A stretch of DNA of 48,511 nucleotides, taken from positions 1 to 48,511 of IMG/VR virus record IMGVR_UViG_3300022752_000111. One strand, written 5' to 3'. The notes under the pieces were generated by a model, which did not search any database, was not told where the DNA came from, and saw nothing but the letters and a program-made list of their open reading frames with translations. The position numbers and the translations under genes were made by a program. Below, piece after piece: positions 31,103 to 39,001 of the stretch. Positions within the stretch are counted from its first letter, which is position 1; each line of letters opens with the position of its first letter. The stretch comes from a virus.

Positions 31103-31798
31103 ATGCTAAACCCTAAATATAACTACAAAGAAATACAACGCGAAAGCCTGAATGGTAGTCGCTATTATGTTACTCCTACTGGCGAACGAGTTCCTAGTGT
31201 AACAACCATCCTTGATCGTACCAAGCCTGAAGAATCTCGACAGGCACTACAAGAATGGCGCCGAAGAGTTGGCGAACAGCGAGCGCAACAGATTACCACC
31301 GAAGCTGCCGGACGTGGCACTCGTATGCATAAATGGCTCGAAAACTATATACAATCGGGTGACGCCGGTACTCCGGGAACACATCCAGAAAGTCAACGCA
31401 GTCATCGTATGGCTATGAAGATAATTGAGCAAGGTTTTGGTAACGTTACAGAAGTCTGGGGTAATGAAGTGCCCTTATACTTTCCTGAACTCTATGCCGG
31501 TACCACAGACTGCGTAGGTGTTCATGCCGGAGAGGAAGCTATTCTAGACTTTAAACAAAGTAATAAGCCCAAACGCAGAGAATGGATTGACGATTACTTT
31601 CTACAATTAACTGCCTATGCCCTAGCACACAATGAAGTACATGGGACAAATATACGCAAGGGGGTGGTCATGATGTCGGTAAAACCCGAAGACGGGGCCG
31701 AGCCGGTCTACCAAGAATTTGTTTTAGAACCCAGTGACTTTGACATGTGGACTGACCGTTGGTGTGATCGCGTAAGCGAGTATTATCGTATCCGGTAA
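31103..31798 (+). CDS. PD-(D/E)XK exonuclease, RecB-like, 231 aa
   Basis: A complete RecB/Cas4-type core is visible: His76 (GTRMHKWLE), Glu122, Asp136 (AGTTDCVG), D149-F-K151 (LDFKQS), Gln168 and Tyr172 (QLTAYALA). These residues bind metals and position DNA in RecB-family nucleases. It may process DNA ends in recombination or replication. Its early-type promoter inside a structural cluster fits a DNA metabolism role. Confidence 0.85.
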   Translation: MLNPKYNYKEIQRESLNGSRYYVTPTGERVPSVTTILDRTKPEESRQALQEWRRRVGEQRAQQITTEAAGRGTRMHKWLENYIQSGDAGTPGTHPESQRSHRMAMKIIEQGFGNVTEVWGNEVPLYFPELYAGTTDCVGVHAGEEAILDFKQSNKPKRREWIDDYFLQLTAYALAHNEVHGTNIRKGVVMMSVKPEDGAEPVYQEFVLEPSDFDMWTDRWCDRVSEYYRIR

Positions 31799-31801
31799 AT
31801 A
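31794..31801 (+). promoter_or_regulatory. Candidate late promoter (GGTAAATA)
   Basis: GGTAAATA overlaps the stop of the nuclease gene and precedes a GAGGAA RBS and the ATG at 31820 of the tail-spike gene. It is one of the recurring xTAAATA elements ahead of structural genes. Confidence 0.45.
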
Positions 31802-31819
31802 CTAGATACGAGGAACACA

Positions 31820-34009
31820 ATGGCAGTTGAACAAGTCAGCCAGATTCAGATCCGTAGCGGACTGTTACAAGATTTAGGTAGGTTAGCCAAAGGCGAATTT
31901 GGTTGGGCCATTGATGAGTTACGCCTATACATAGGCAACGGAACTATTTTAGAAGGTGCTCCCGAAGAAGGCAACACTGAGATTATTACTCGTCCCACTT
32001 TACTTAAAATATTAGGTGGGGGAGATGACAGTGGTATGTTGCCTAACTTCTTGTATCGTTTTAAAGGCCTAGAAGGTGGTTATGAAGTTCAAACCGGCCC
32101 AGATTCCATTACGCCTATAAGACGCAGAATACAAGAAAAGTTAGACGACAACGTAAATGTAAAAGACTTTGGCGCGAAAGGGGATGGCACTGCCGATGAC
32201 TTAGATGCCATACAACGTGCCATAGATCAAATTTATGATAGATTTAGTTTGTATACCTCGGAAGAAACTAGACGAATAATTAATTTTCATCCAGGAATAT
32301 ATAATATCTATGGTGAGTTGCGTATCCCACCTTACTGCACATTACGTGGAGCCGGGTTAGATAGCGTAATTATTCGGCAAATGAGTTTTGCTGCGCCAGG
32401 AATATTTAAAACTACTAATAGCCGCGGCGCTTATGATTCTACTATGCTTGAGGGCGGGCTAGCACCAGGCCCAATTGAATTTCAAAATATAACTTTTGAA
32501 ATGAAAAGCTCGGCTAACAAATATGTTGGTCTTATTGATTCTGCCAGCAACGTTAACTTTTATAAGTGTAGGTTTATTGGTCCATATGTAAAACCATTGT
32601 ATCAAGATTATGGTGCCTGTCTAAAGATTACTTCACGGTACTATGACGCTAAGAATTACTATTTCAGTGATTGTGACTTTGTTGGTATGGCCAATGGAAT
32701 AGTTATTGAAGGCACTAACCGTATACAAGATTTTGTCATCGATGGATGTTTGTTTAAAGACCTATTCCAAGGTATCGCAGTAAGTAATCCTGCCACAGTT
32801 AGTCACATGGGCTTGAGAATCAGCAGTAATTACTTCGATGATATTAAAGAACGTGGGGTATGGATCAAGAACAATATTGAAGGTGTTACTACTACCACTA
32901 ATACCTTTATGAATGTTGGTTATAATTATGAAGCTAATATTTTAGTTGAACGTAGTAATATTGCCCCAGTTACAAGTTATATTACTTTTACAGGAAACAG
33001 CAGTTATAGCTTTGGAGACATGTTCCTTACTCGCTATGACACAGATTTTGATATTCCTGCTGTACAGCATAATGCCATTGATGTAATTAGTTTTGATGTT
33101 GCCAATTCTATGCGACTTGGTGCTACTTACCAGACTATTGGACGAAGCGTAATAATCTTTAAACTAAGTGAGAATTATATCCCATTGCCCGGGCGTTATA
33201 TGGGCGGTGTTATTGATTATAATATTGAAAGACCCAATGCTTATAGATCGGGACGTATACAGTTTGTAGTGGATCCAGTAACACACGATGTTCATTTTAG
33301 AGACAATTATATTCAAAACAGTCCTATGAATATAACTATAAGTATGGTCCACACTATGTTCACGCCATATTACAATGGCTATAAACCAGTAATAGTTATT
33401 AAATCAGATATTGATGATGGGCTAGCGGCTATCTTTACATACGATGTTAAGAGTCAAGACTTTAAGAACTTTCTTGATCCCGCCGTGGTCTTACCAAGAT
33501 TCGGTGGTAATGTTACTACAACTACTACCAGCACCAGTACAACAACAAGCACCACGAGCACTAGCACATCAACCACTAGTACTAGCACATCAACCACATC
33601 AACTAGTACCACTACTTCTACGTCGACTACATCCACTACATCAACTAGCACCAGTACCACCACGCTATCATGGACATTTGGGCGTACTTGGGCAGTAACA
33701 AGGTATCAAAGTACTAACTACCTGCTGAACGGCAGTAGCAATTTAGATTTATATTTAATCAAACGTTATAAGTACGACTTTAATGTTGACGCTATTGGAT
33801 TTCCCTTTGCAATAAAAACTGCGTTAACATCAGGCAATGTCGACTTATTTTCTGAAGGAGTCAAAAATAATGTTATCGATTACGGAACGCTTGAATTTAT
33901 TGTGCCACCCTCAGCACCACCAGTGCTATATTATGTGTGTATAAATGACCCTGATATGTATGGCAACATTTACATATTAGAGGGAACAACCACTACAACA
34001 TTGCCTTAA
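31820..34009 (+). CDS. Tail-spike/fibre with pectate-lyase-type beta-helix and Thr/Ser tract, 729 aa
   Basis: The N-terminal ~60 residues are fibre-attachment-like. From ~110 there is a pectate-lyase-3-type start (NVNVKDFGAKGDGTADDLDA) followed by repeated beta-helix rungs to ~545, typical of tail spikes that bind or cut surface glycans. Residues 566-615 are 50 consecutive Thr/Ser. The C-terminal ~115 residues form another domain ending in a second Thr-run. The acidic residues of a cutting site cannot be placed with certainty. Expressed late. Confidence 0.8.
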   Translation: MAVEQVSQIQIRSGLLQDLGRLAKGEFGWAIDELRLYIGNGTILEGAPEEGNTEIITRPTLLKILGGGDDSGMLPNFLYRFKGLEGGYEVQTGPDSITPIRRRIQEKLDDNVNVKDFGAKGDGTADDLDAIQRAIDQIYDRFSLYTSEETRRIINFHPGIYNIYGELRIPPYCTLRGAGLDSVIIRQMSFAAPGIFKTTNSRGAYDSTMLEGGLAPGPIEFQNITFEMKSSANKYVGLIDSASNVNFYKCRFIGPYVKPLYQDYGACLKITSRYYDAKNYYFSDCDFVGMANGIVIEGTNRIQDFVIDGCLFKDLFQGIAVSNPATVSHMGLRISSNYFDDIKERGVWIKNNIEGVTTTTNTFMNVGYNYEANILVERSNIAPVTSYITFTGNSSYSFGDMFLTRYDTDFDIPAVQHNAIDVISFDVANSMRLGATYQTIGRSVIIFKLSENYIPLPGRYMGGVIDYNIERPNAYRSGRIQFVVDPVTHDVHFRDNYIQNSPMNITISMVHTMFTPYYNGYKPVIVIKSDIDDGLAAIFTYDVKSQDFKNFLDPAVVLPRFGGNVTTTTTSTSTTTSTTSTSTSTTSTSTSTTSTSTTTSTSTTSTTSTSTSTTTLSWTFGRTWAVTRYQSTNYLLNGSSNLDLYLIKRYKYDFNVDAIGFPFAIKTALTSGNVDLFSEGVKNNVIDYGTLEFIVPPSAPPVLYYVCINDPDMYGNIYILEGTTTTTLP
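33515..33664 (+). repeat. Thr/Ser-coding tract in the tail-spike gene
   Basis: 150 nt encode exactly 50 residues, all Thr or Ser, using varied codons (ACA, ACT, ACC, AGC, AGT, TCA). The DNA shows short imperfect repeats such as AGCACATCAACC. Confidence 0.85.
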
Positions 34010-34019
34010 GTAGCATTTT

Positions 34020-34469
34020 ATGTGGAATTTAACCCCTGACGAAAGGCTTCGTCATTGGCGTCAATTTCGCCAAGAAATCGGCACCAAAGACCTAGAAGTA
34101 GCTTTAAAAATGACATCTAATTTATGGAGTTACGCTCCATATGTAACTCATTATTTGCACCCGGATGATGTAGCAGATTGGCCAGATCCATGGACTCTGG
34201 TACACGAAAATTACTACTGCAACCTTGCAAAATGCCTAGGAATGCTGTATACTCTATGCTTATCCAACCATTATAAAACTAGCATAGATCGATTAGAAAT
34301 AAGAGTATATAAAAGTAGTTCGGACGTTCACAATGTACTTTGGGTAAACAACGGAAAATATATACTTAATTTGGAATTTAATACGATAGTAAATAAAAGT
34401 TCTATTACAGAAGATTATCGTATTATTCACCGAATTCCCGTGTCCGAATTAAAAAGCGATTTACAATAA
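34020..34469 (+). CDS. Conserved-type phage protein, 149 aa
   Basis: ATG at 34020 shortly after the spike gene. The product is Trp- and Tyr-rich (ERLRHWRQFRQEIG, HPDDVADWPDPW) and probably alpha/beta, with no membrane segment. It precedes nrdA by 17 nt, so it may belong to the nrd operon. Function unknown. Confidence 0.6.
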   Translation: MWNLTPDERLRHWRQFRQEIGTKDLEVALKMTSNLWSYAPYVTHYLHPDDVADWPDPWTLVHENYYCNLAKCLGMLYTLCLSNHYKTSIDRLEIRVYKSSSDVHNVLWVNNGKYILNLEFNTIVNKSSITEDYRIIHRIPVSELKSDLQ

Positions 34470-34486
34470 GAAGGATTCAAAACGCA

Positions 34487-36820
34487 ATGACCCAACAAAT
34501 ACATGTGATTAAACGCAATGGAAAACGTGTACCACTAGATATAAGCAAGATTCAGAGACAAGTAAGTTTAGCCTGTAGGGGCATAGATGGAGTAAGCCCT
34601 AGCATGGTCGAAATTAAAGCTCAGTTGGAATTTCATGATGGAATGGCAACTAGCACTATTGATGCACTATTGTTACAGGCCATGGTTGGCCTAATTGATG
34701 AAACCGAAAACGAAGAAATCAACAACGTTAATTATCAATATGTAGCAGGACGACAACGTCTTAGTATGCTACGCAAAGAAGTTTATGGCGAATACGATCC
34801 TCCTCGACTTTACACGATAGTAAAGAAGAACGTAGATGCCGGAATGTATACCCCGGAATTGCTAGAGTGGTATACCCAAGATGAATGGAATATTATTGAT
34901 CTGTTTATTGATCATCACAAAGATGAAAACTATACATACGCAGCTATTGCACAGCTCTGCGAAAAATACCTAGTACAAAATCGTGCCACAGGGCAAGTAT
35001 ACGAAACTCCACAGGTTCGATATGCTGTGGCTGCTGCCACAGCCTTTCACAATGAACCCAAGGATCGAAGGCTTAAATTAGTAAAGGAATATTATGAGTG
35101 CGCTTCAGATGGTCATTTCACTCTTGCCACTCCTGTGCTCGCTGGTTTGGGGACTACAACTAAACAATTCAGTAGTTGCGTTCTTATCAGTAGTGATGAT
35201 ACTCTTGATAGTATATTTGCAGCTGGCGAAATGATGGCCAAATATGCCAGTAAACGAGCCGGAATTGGCTTGGAAATTGGCCGTATTCGACCCTTAGGTG
35301 CACCAATTCGCAATGGTGAGATCAAACACACGGGTCTAGTACCATTTATGAAAAAATGGTTCAGTGATCTACGCAGTTGTAGCCAAGGTGGTATTCGTAA
35401 TGCCAGTTGTACAGTAACATTCCCTATCTGGCACGCACAGTTTGAAGACCTTATTGTACTAAAGAATAACCAAGGCACAGAAGAAACCCGTGTGCGTCAG
35501 ATGGACTATAGCGTAGTGATCAATGCCATGTTCTGGCGCAGGTTTAAACGCGGCGAAAATATTACCTTGTTTGATCCACACGAAGTACCCGACCTATACG
35601 AAGCATTCTATAGGGACACAGCAGAGTTTGAACGACTATACGTAAAGTATGAACAAGATCCGACAAAAAAGACCAAGGTGCTACCAGCAGATGAAATATT
35701 CAAAAACGGAATTCTCAAAGAGCGAACCGACACCGGTCGCATATATCTGGTCAACATAGACAATGTCATTGCTCAAGGGCCATTTGACACGCAGCTGGAT
35801 CCCATATATCAATCAAATCTCTGTCAGGAAATCTTACTGCCTTCGCGACCCTTTCAGAGACTAGATGATTCAGATGGTAGAGTGGCCCTGTGTACTTTGG
35901 GAAGTATAAATTGGGGCAGTTTTCGTACGCCACAAGACATGCGTAAGTGCTGTAGAATCCTGGTACGCAGTCTCAGTAACTTACTTAACTATCAAGACTT
36001 CCTAAGTGTACAAAGCGAATTGGCTAACAAGGACTTTGAACCACTTGGGGTTGGCATCACTAATCTTGCCTACTGGCATGCTCGTAAGAGTCTCAAGTAT
36101 GGCGAACCAACAGCTTTGGCGGAAGTCAAGCGTTGGATGGAACATCAAGCCTATTACCTAACCGAGATGAGTGTAGAATTGGCTGAGCAGCGCGGTGCTT
36201 GCAGTAAGTCGGCGCAGACCTACTACGGTAGGGGAGTTTTCCCCTGGGAGCGTCGAGCCGTAGGAGTTAATGAGCTAACGGATTTCACCCCAAGTCTTGA
36301 CTGGGAACCTTTACGTGCTAGATTGCTAAAATCTGGCATCCGGAATGCCACACTAATGGCCGTAGCACCTGTTGAGTCTAGTTCGGTGGTATTAAATTCA
36401 ACTAATGGAATTGAAATGCCCATGGAGTTGATTTCAGTTAAAGAATCAAAAGCGGGTTCTTTCGTTCAAGTTGTTCCTGAATATCGCCGCCTAAAACAGC
36501 GTTACCAACTAATGTGGGATCAACGTGATTGCCAAGATTATCTTAAAACTGCCGCAGTGTTAGCGGCCTATGTAGATCAAAGTTTGAGTACAAACACTTT
36601 TTATAACCCTGCTTATTATCCTGATAACAAGGTGCCAGGCACAGTCATAGCCGGTAACCTTATGCGAGCACACCGTTGGGGCTTGAAAACAATTTATTAT
36701 AGTTTAATTAACAAGGTCGGAGCAAAAGCAATGTTAGCAAATACACCCGCACAGACAACAACTGTAAGTAGTCAAGAAGACTTTGAAGATCAAGAAAATT
36801 GTGAGTCCTGTGTACTATGA
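34487..36820 (+). CDS. nrdA: Ribonucleoside-diphosphate reductase alpha subunit, class I, 777 aa
   Basis: The N-terminal ATP-cone (IHVIKRNGKRVPLDISKI) is followed by the catalytic barrel. Active-site residues are present: FSSCVL (first redox Cys), NLCQE (thiyl Cys between Asn and Glu), ALCTLGSIN (second redox Cys), TIYYS (radical-transfer Tyr pair) and a C-terminal CESC (shuttle Cys pair). It reduces ribonucleotides to deoxyribonucleotides for phage DNA synthesis and works with NrdB, whose ATG overlaps its stop by 4 nt. Confidence 0.96.
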   Translation: MTQQIHVIKRNGKRVPLDISKIQRQVSLACRGIDGVSPSMVEIKAQLEFHDGMATSTIDALLLQAMVGLIDETENEEINNVNYQYVAGRQRLSMLRKEVYGEYDPPRLYTIVKKNVDAGMYTPELLEWYTQDEWNIIDLFIDHHKDENYTYAAIAQLCEKYLVQNRATGQVYETPQVRYAVAAATAFHNEPKDRRLKLVKEYYECASDGHFTLATPVLAGLGTTTKQFSSCVLISSDDTLDSIFAAGEMMAKYASKRAGIGLEIGRIRPLGAPIRNGEIKHTGLVPFMKKWFSDLRSCSQGGIRNASCTVTFPIWHAQFEDLIVLKNNQGTEETRVRQMDYSVVINAMFWRRFKRGENITLFDPHEVPDLYEAFYRDTAEFERLYVKYEQDPTKKTKVLPADEIFKNGILKERTDTGRIYLVNIDNVIAQGPFDTQLDPIYQSNLCQEILLPSRPFQRLDDSDGRVALCTLGSINWGSFRTPQDMRKCCRILVRSLSNLLNYQDFLSVQSELANKDFEPLGVGITNLAYWHARKSLKYGEPTALAEVKRWMEHQAYYLTEMSVELAEQRGACSKSAQTYYGRGVFPWERRAVGVNELTDFTPSLDWEPLRARLLKSGIRNATLMAVAPVESSSVVLNSTNGIEMPMELISVKESKAGSFVQVVPEYRRLKQRYQLMWDQRDCQDYLKTAAVLAAYVDQSLSTNTFYNPAYYPDNKVPGTVIAGNLMRAHRWGLKTIYYSLINKVGAKAMLANTPAQTTTVSSQEDFEDQENCESCVL

Positions 36821-37920
36821 GCCACGCACAATACAATCTAGGGCACCAGACCAATTACCTAAACAGGGCTATGTTTTTAGATCCTGAGGGTCCAGTAACA
36901 GTACAACGCTTTGAAGAAGTCAAGTACCCTAAACTTCAAAAATTCGAAGAGACTGCTCGAGGATTCTTTTGGGTACCAGAAGAAATTACACTGACCAAAG
37001 ACAAGATTGATTTCAAGGAAGCATCAGAAGCAGTTAGGCACATCTTTACTAGCAACTTGCTTAGGCAAACTGCCTTAGACAGTATTCAGGGTCGTGCGCC
37101 AGCACAGATCTTTAATCCTGTTGCCAGTGTGCCGGAGTTAGAATCCTTGGTTAATAACTGGAGTTTCTTTGAAACTAATATTCATAGTAAGAGCTACAGT
37201 CATATCATACGCAATATCTATGGTGTACCCAAGGATGTGTTTAATACAATCCACAACACTCAAGAAATTGTAGACATGGCCGCCAGTGTTGGCCGATACT
37301 ATGACAGACTACACGAAATTAATTGTTTAAAAGAATTAGGCAAACCCGACGTCAGTGAGGAAATGCACATTAGGGCAATATGGATGGCCTTAAATGCAAG
37401 TTATGCGTTAGAAGCATTACGCTTTATGGTATCTTTTGCCACTAGCCTTGCTATGGTAGAGAATCGTATCTTCATTGGCAACGGTAATATCATCAGCCTT
37501 ATCCTACAAGACGAATTGTTACATGCTGAGTGGACTGCGTATATTATCAATCAGGTAGTAAAAGATGATCCTCGTTTCGCTCAGGCAGCTATGGAAACTA
37601 AGTCCGAAGTATATCAAATGTACATGGATGTTATAGCTGAAGAAAAGGCCTGGGCTGACTACTTGTTTAAGAAAGGTGTAGTCATTGGCCTAAACAGCCA
37701 GATATTACAAGATTTTGTCGACTACACAGCTTTTGTAAGACTCAAAGAAATTGGTATTAAATATACAGAAGAGCACCCAAAGTCGACTCCGATTCCCTGG
37801 TTCAACAAGCATGTAAACATTAACAAAAAACAAACTGCACTACAGGAATCAGAATCGACTAACTATGTAATTGGTGCAATGAGTGATGTAGTTCTTAAAG
37901 AGGAACTACCAGATCTATGA
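36817..37920 (+). CDS. nrdB: Ribonucleoside-diphosphate reductase beta subunit, class I, 367 aa
   Basis: Carboxylate ligands of the diiron cluster are recognisable: Asp in ALDSIQG, Glu in ALEALRF, and Glu/His in DELLH, with a conserved Tyr in HSKSYSHI. The Glu/His pair of the second helix reads E-T-N-I-H, one residue longer than the E-x-x-H of E. coli. The C-terminal tail that docks to NrdA is present. The stop is followed by a small gene and glutaredoxin. Confidence 0.93.
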   Translation: MSHAQYNLGHQTNYLNRAMFLDPEGPVTVQRFEEVKYPKLQKFEETARGFFWVPEEITLTKDKIDFKEASEAVRHIFTSNLLRQTALDSIQGRAPAQIFNPVASVPELESLVNNWSFFETNIHSKSYSHIIRNIYGVPKDVFNTIHNTQEIVDMAASVGRYYDRLHEINCLKELGKPDVSEEMHIRAIWMALNASYALEALRFMVSFATSLAMVENRIFIGNGNIISLILQDELLHAEWTAYIINQVVKDDPRFAQAAMETKSEVYQMYMDVIAEEKAWADYLFKKGVVIGLNSQILQDFVDYTAFVRLKEIGIKYTEEHPKSTPIPWFNKHVNINKKQTALQESESTNYVIGAMSDVVLKEELPDL

Positions 37921-37929
37921 GGAATAGCA

Positions 37930-38097
37930 ATGGCAAGAATTGAAGAAACAATATTTGTAGTTAAATTAAGTCAGTTAGTAAAAGACCGAGGCGACACAAC
38001 ATCTAAATCTACGTATGATGATTTACCGGCAACGATTGAACAGGTTGTTCAAGAACTAGTTGCCGGTGACATTGTAGTTGAAGTGGAGCGAGCCTAA
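37930..38097 (+). CDS. Small phage protein between nrdB and glutaredoxin, 55 aa
   Basis: ATG at 37930 with a GAGGAA RBS; stop TAA at 38095-38097 overlaps the next ATG (TAATG). The product is acidic and beta/helix-like (begins MARIEETIFVVKLSQLVKD). No motif. Context suggests translational coupling between nrd genes. Confidence 0.65.
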   Translation: MARIEETIFVVKLSQLVKDRGDTTSKSTYDDLPATIEQVVQELVAGDIVVEVERA

Positions 38098-38357
38098 TGT
38101 TAACTATATACAGCAAGGACCATTGTCCATTTTGTGATCGTGCTAAGAATTTATTAGCCTTGAAAGGCATAGAATTTACCGAAGTACGTATTGATTTAGA
38201 CTCGGAAGCAAAACAATTTATTGTCAGTGAGGGTCATCGTACAGTGCCGCAAGTTTATAAAGATGGTAAATTATTTGTGTCGGGTGGTTATAATGGACTA
38301 GCTCGATTAGATGAATCAGTTTTCAAACAGTTAAAGGAAAATCAAAATGTTAATTGA
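38097..38357 (+). CDS. Glutaredoxin, 86 aa
   Basis: The thiol pair C10-P-F-C13 (DHCPFCDRA) and the downstream RTVPQVYKDGK (cis-Pro loop) with GGYN are the full glutaredoxin signature. It would reduce NrdA (and other proteins) in the phage-infected cell. The gene follows nrdB directly, as is common. Confidence 0.92.
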   Translation: MLTIYSKDHCPFCDRAKNLLALKGIEFTEVRIDLDSEAKQFIVSEGHRTVPQVYKDGKLFVSGGYNGLARLDESVFKQLKENQNVN

Positions 38358-38679
38358 ACGTTCACGTTTTACAGTAGATGATATTATTAGTCTAAAACTT
38401 ATTAATGGAGATGAGATCGTAGGTCGCTTAGTTAAAGAAGAAAATGGCGTTTACGAAATTAATAAACCCTGTATTGTGCTGACCACACCCGAAGGAATTG
38501 GCGTGCTACAGGCCATGTTTGGTTTAGACCCAGACAGGGATAATCTTAACTATCGTGAGCAACACATTATTACTAGTTGCCTAACCCACGATAAATTGCG
38601 AGACCATTATGTACGTGTATTAATTGACGGTGAAGATTCTGAGAGTTTGATTACAACAACTAGTATCACATCAAACTAA
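38347..38679 (+). CDS. Conserved phage protein, possible Sm-like fold, 110 aa
   Basis: Starts MLIERSRFTVDDI and contains a strand pattern (ISLKLINGDEIVGRLVKE) like an Sm/Hfq-type beta-barrel start, with a NKPCIVLTTPEG segment. The assignment is weak. It overlaps the glutaredoxin stop by 11 nt and abuts the PAAR gene (TAATG). Confidence 0.6.
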   Translation: MLIERSRFTVDDIISLKLINGDEIVGRLVKEENGVYEINKPCIVLTTPEGIGVLQAMFGLDPDRDNLNYREQHIITSCLTHDKLRDHYVRVLIDGEDSESLITTTSITSN

Positions 38680-38969
38680 TGCCAGGCGCAGCTAGACAAG
38701 CACAAGATATGGCCGGACTGGGAGGGGTGATTACCCTTCCAGTGGCTTGTTCAGTGTTAGTCAATGGCAAGCCAGCAGCCCATCAGGGGTCAATCTGTGT
38801 ACCCCATGCACCATTTGGTAAAAAGCCAAATGTTCATAACATTCCACATCCAATTATTAAAGGCTCGTGTTCGGTTACTGTAGAAGGTAAACCTATGGCA
38901 CGTGCTGGTGATATGGCCACATGTGGTTGTACAATTAAAATAGGTAGTTGCGACGTAATGGTGGGCTGA
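38679..38969 (+). CDS. PAAR-type baseplate spike tip protein, 96 aa
   Basis: Pro/Ala/Ala/Arg-type beta repeats and conserved His/Cys (VPHAPFGKKP, HNIPHP, MATCGC) match the PAAR family, which caps the central spike of contractile tails and holds a metal. In T4 the equivalent is gp5.4. Its stop lies in the following terminator. Confidence 0.85.
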   Translation: MPGAARQAQDMAGLGGVITLPVACSVLVNGKPAAHQGSICVPHAPFGKKPNVHNIPHPIIKGSCSVTVEGKPMARAGDMATCGCTIKIGSCDVMVG

Positions 38970-38985
38970 TAACCCACCTTTTTTT
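38960..38985 (+). terminator. Rho-independent terminator overlapping the PAAR stop codon
   Basis: GGTGGG-CTGATAA-CCCACC followed by seven T. The TGA stop is in the loop. Confidence 0.85.
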
Positions 38986-38987
38986 AC

Positions 38988-38995
38988 GATAAATA
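38988..38995 (+). promoter_or_regulatory. Candidate late promoter (GATAAATA), leaderless start
   Basis: GATAAATA ends six nt (TCTATT) before the ATG at 39002, placing the transcript start next to the initiation codon. No RBS is seen. It directly follows a terminator. Confidence 0.55.
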
Positions 38996-39001
38996 TCTAT
39001 T

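Noticed and set aside
33454-33663. Minus-strand Val/Asp-rich ORF and + strand Leu/Pro/Gln-rich ORF in the tail-spike tract
   Set aside because: Both are other-frame readings of the Thr/Ser-coding repeat in the tail-spike gene.
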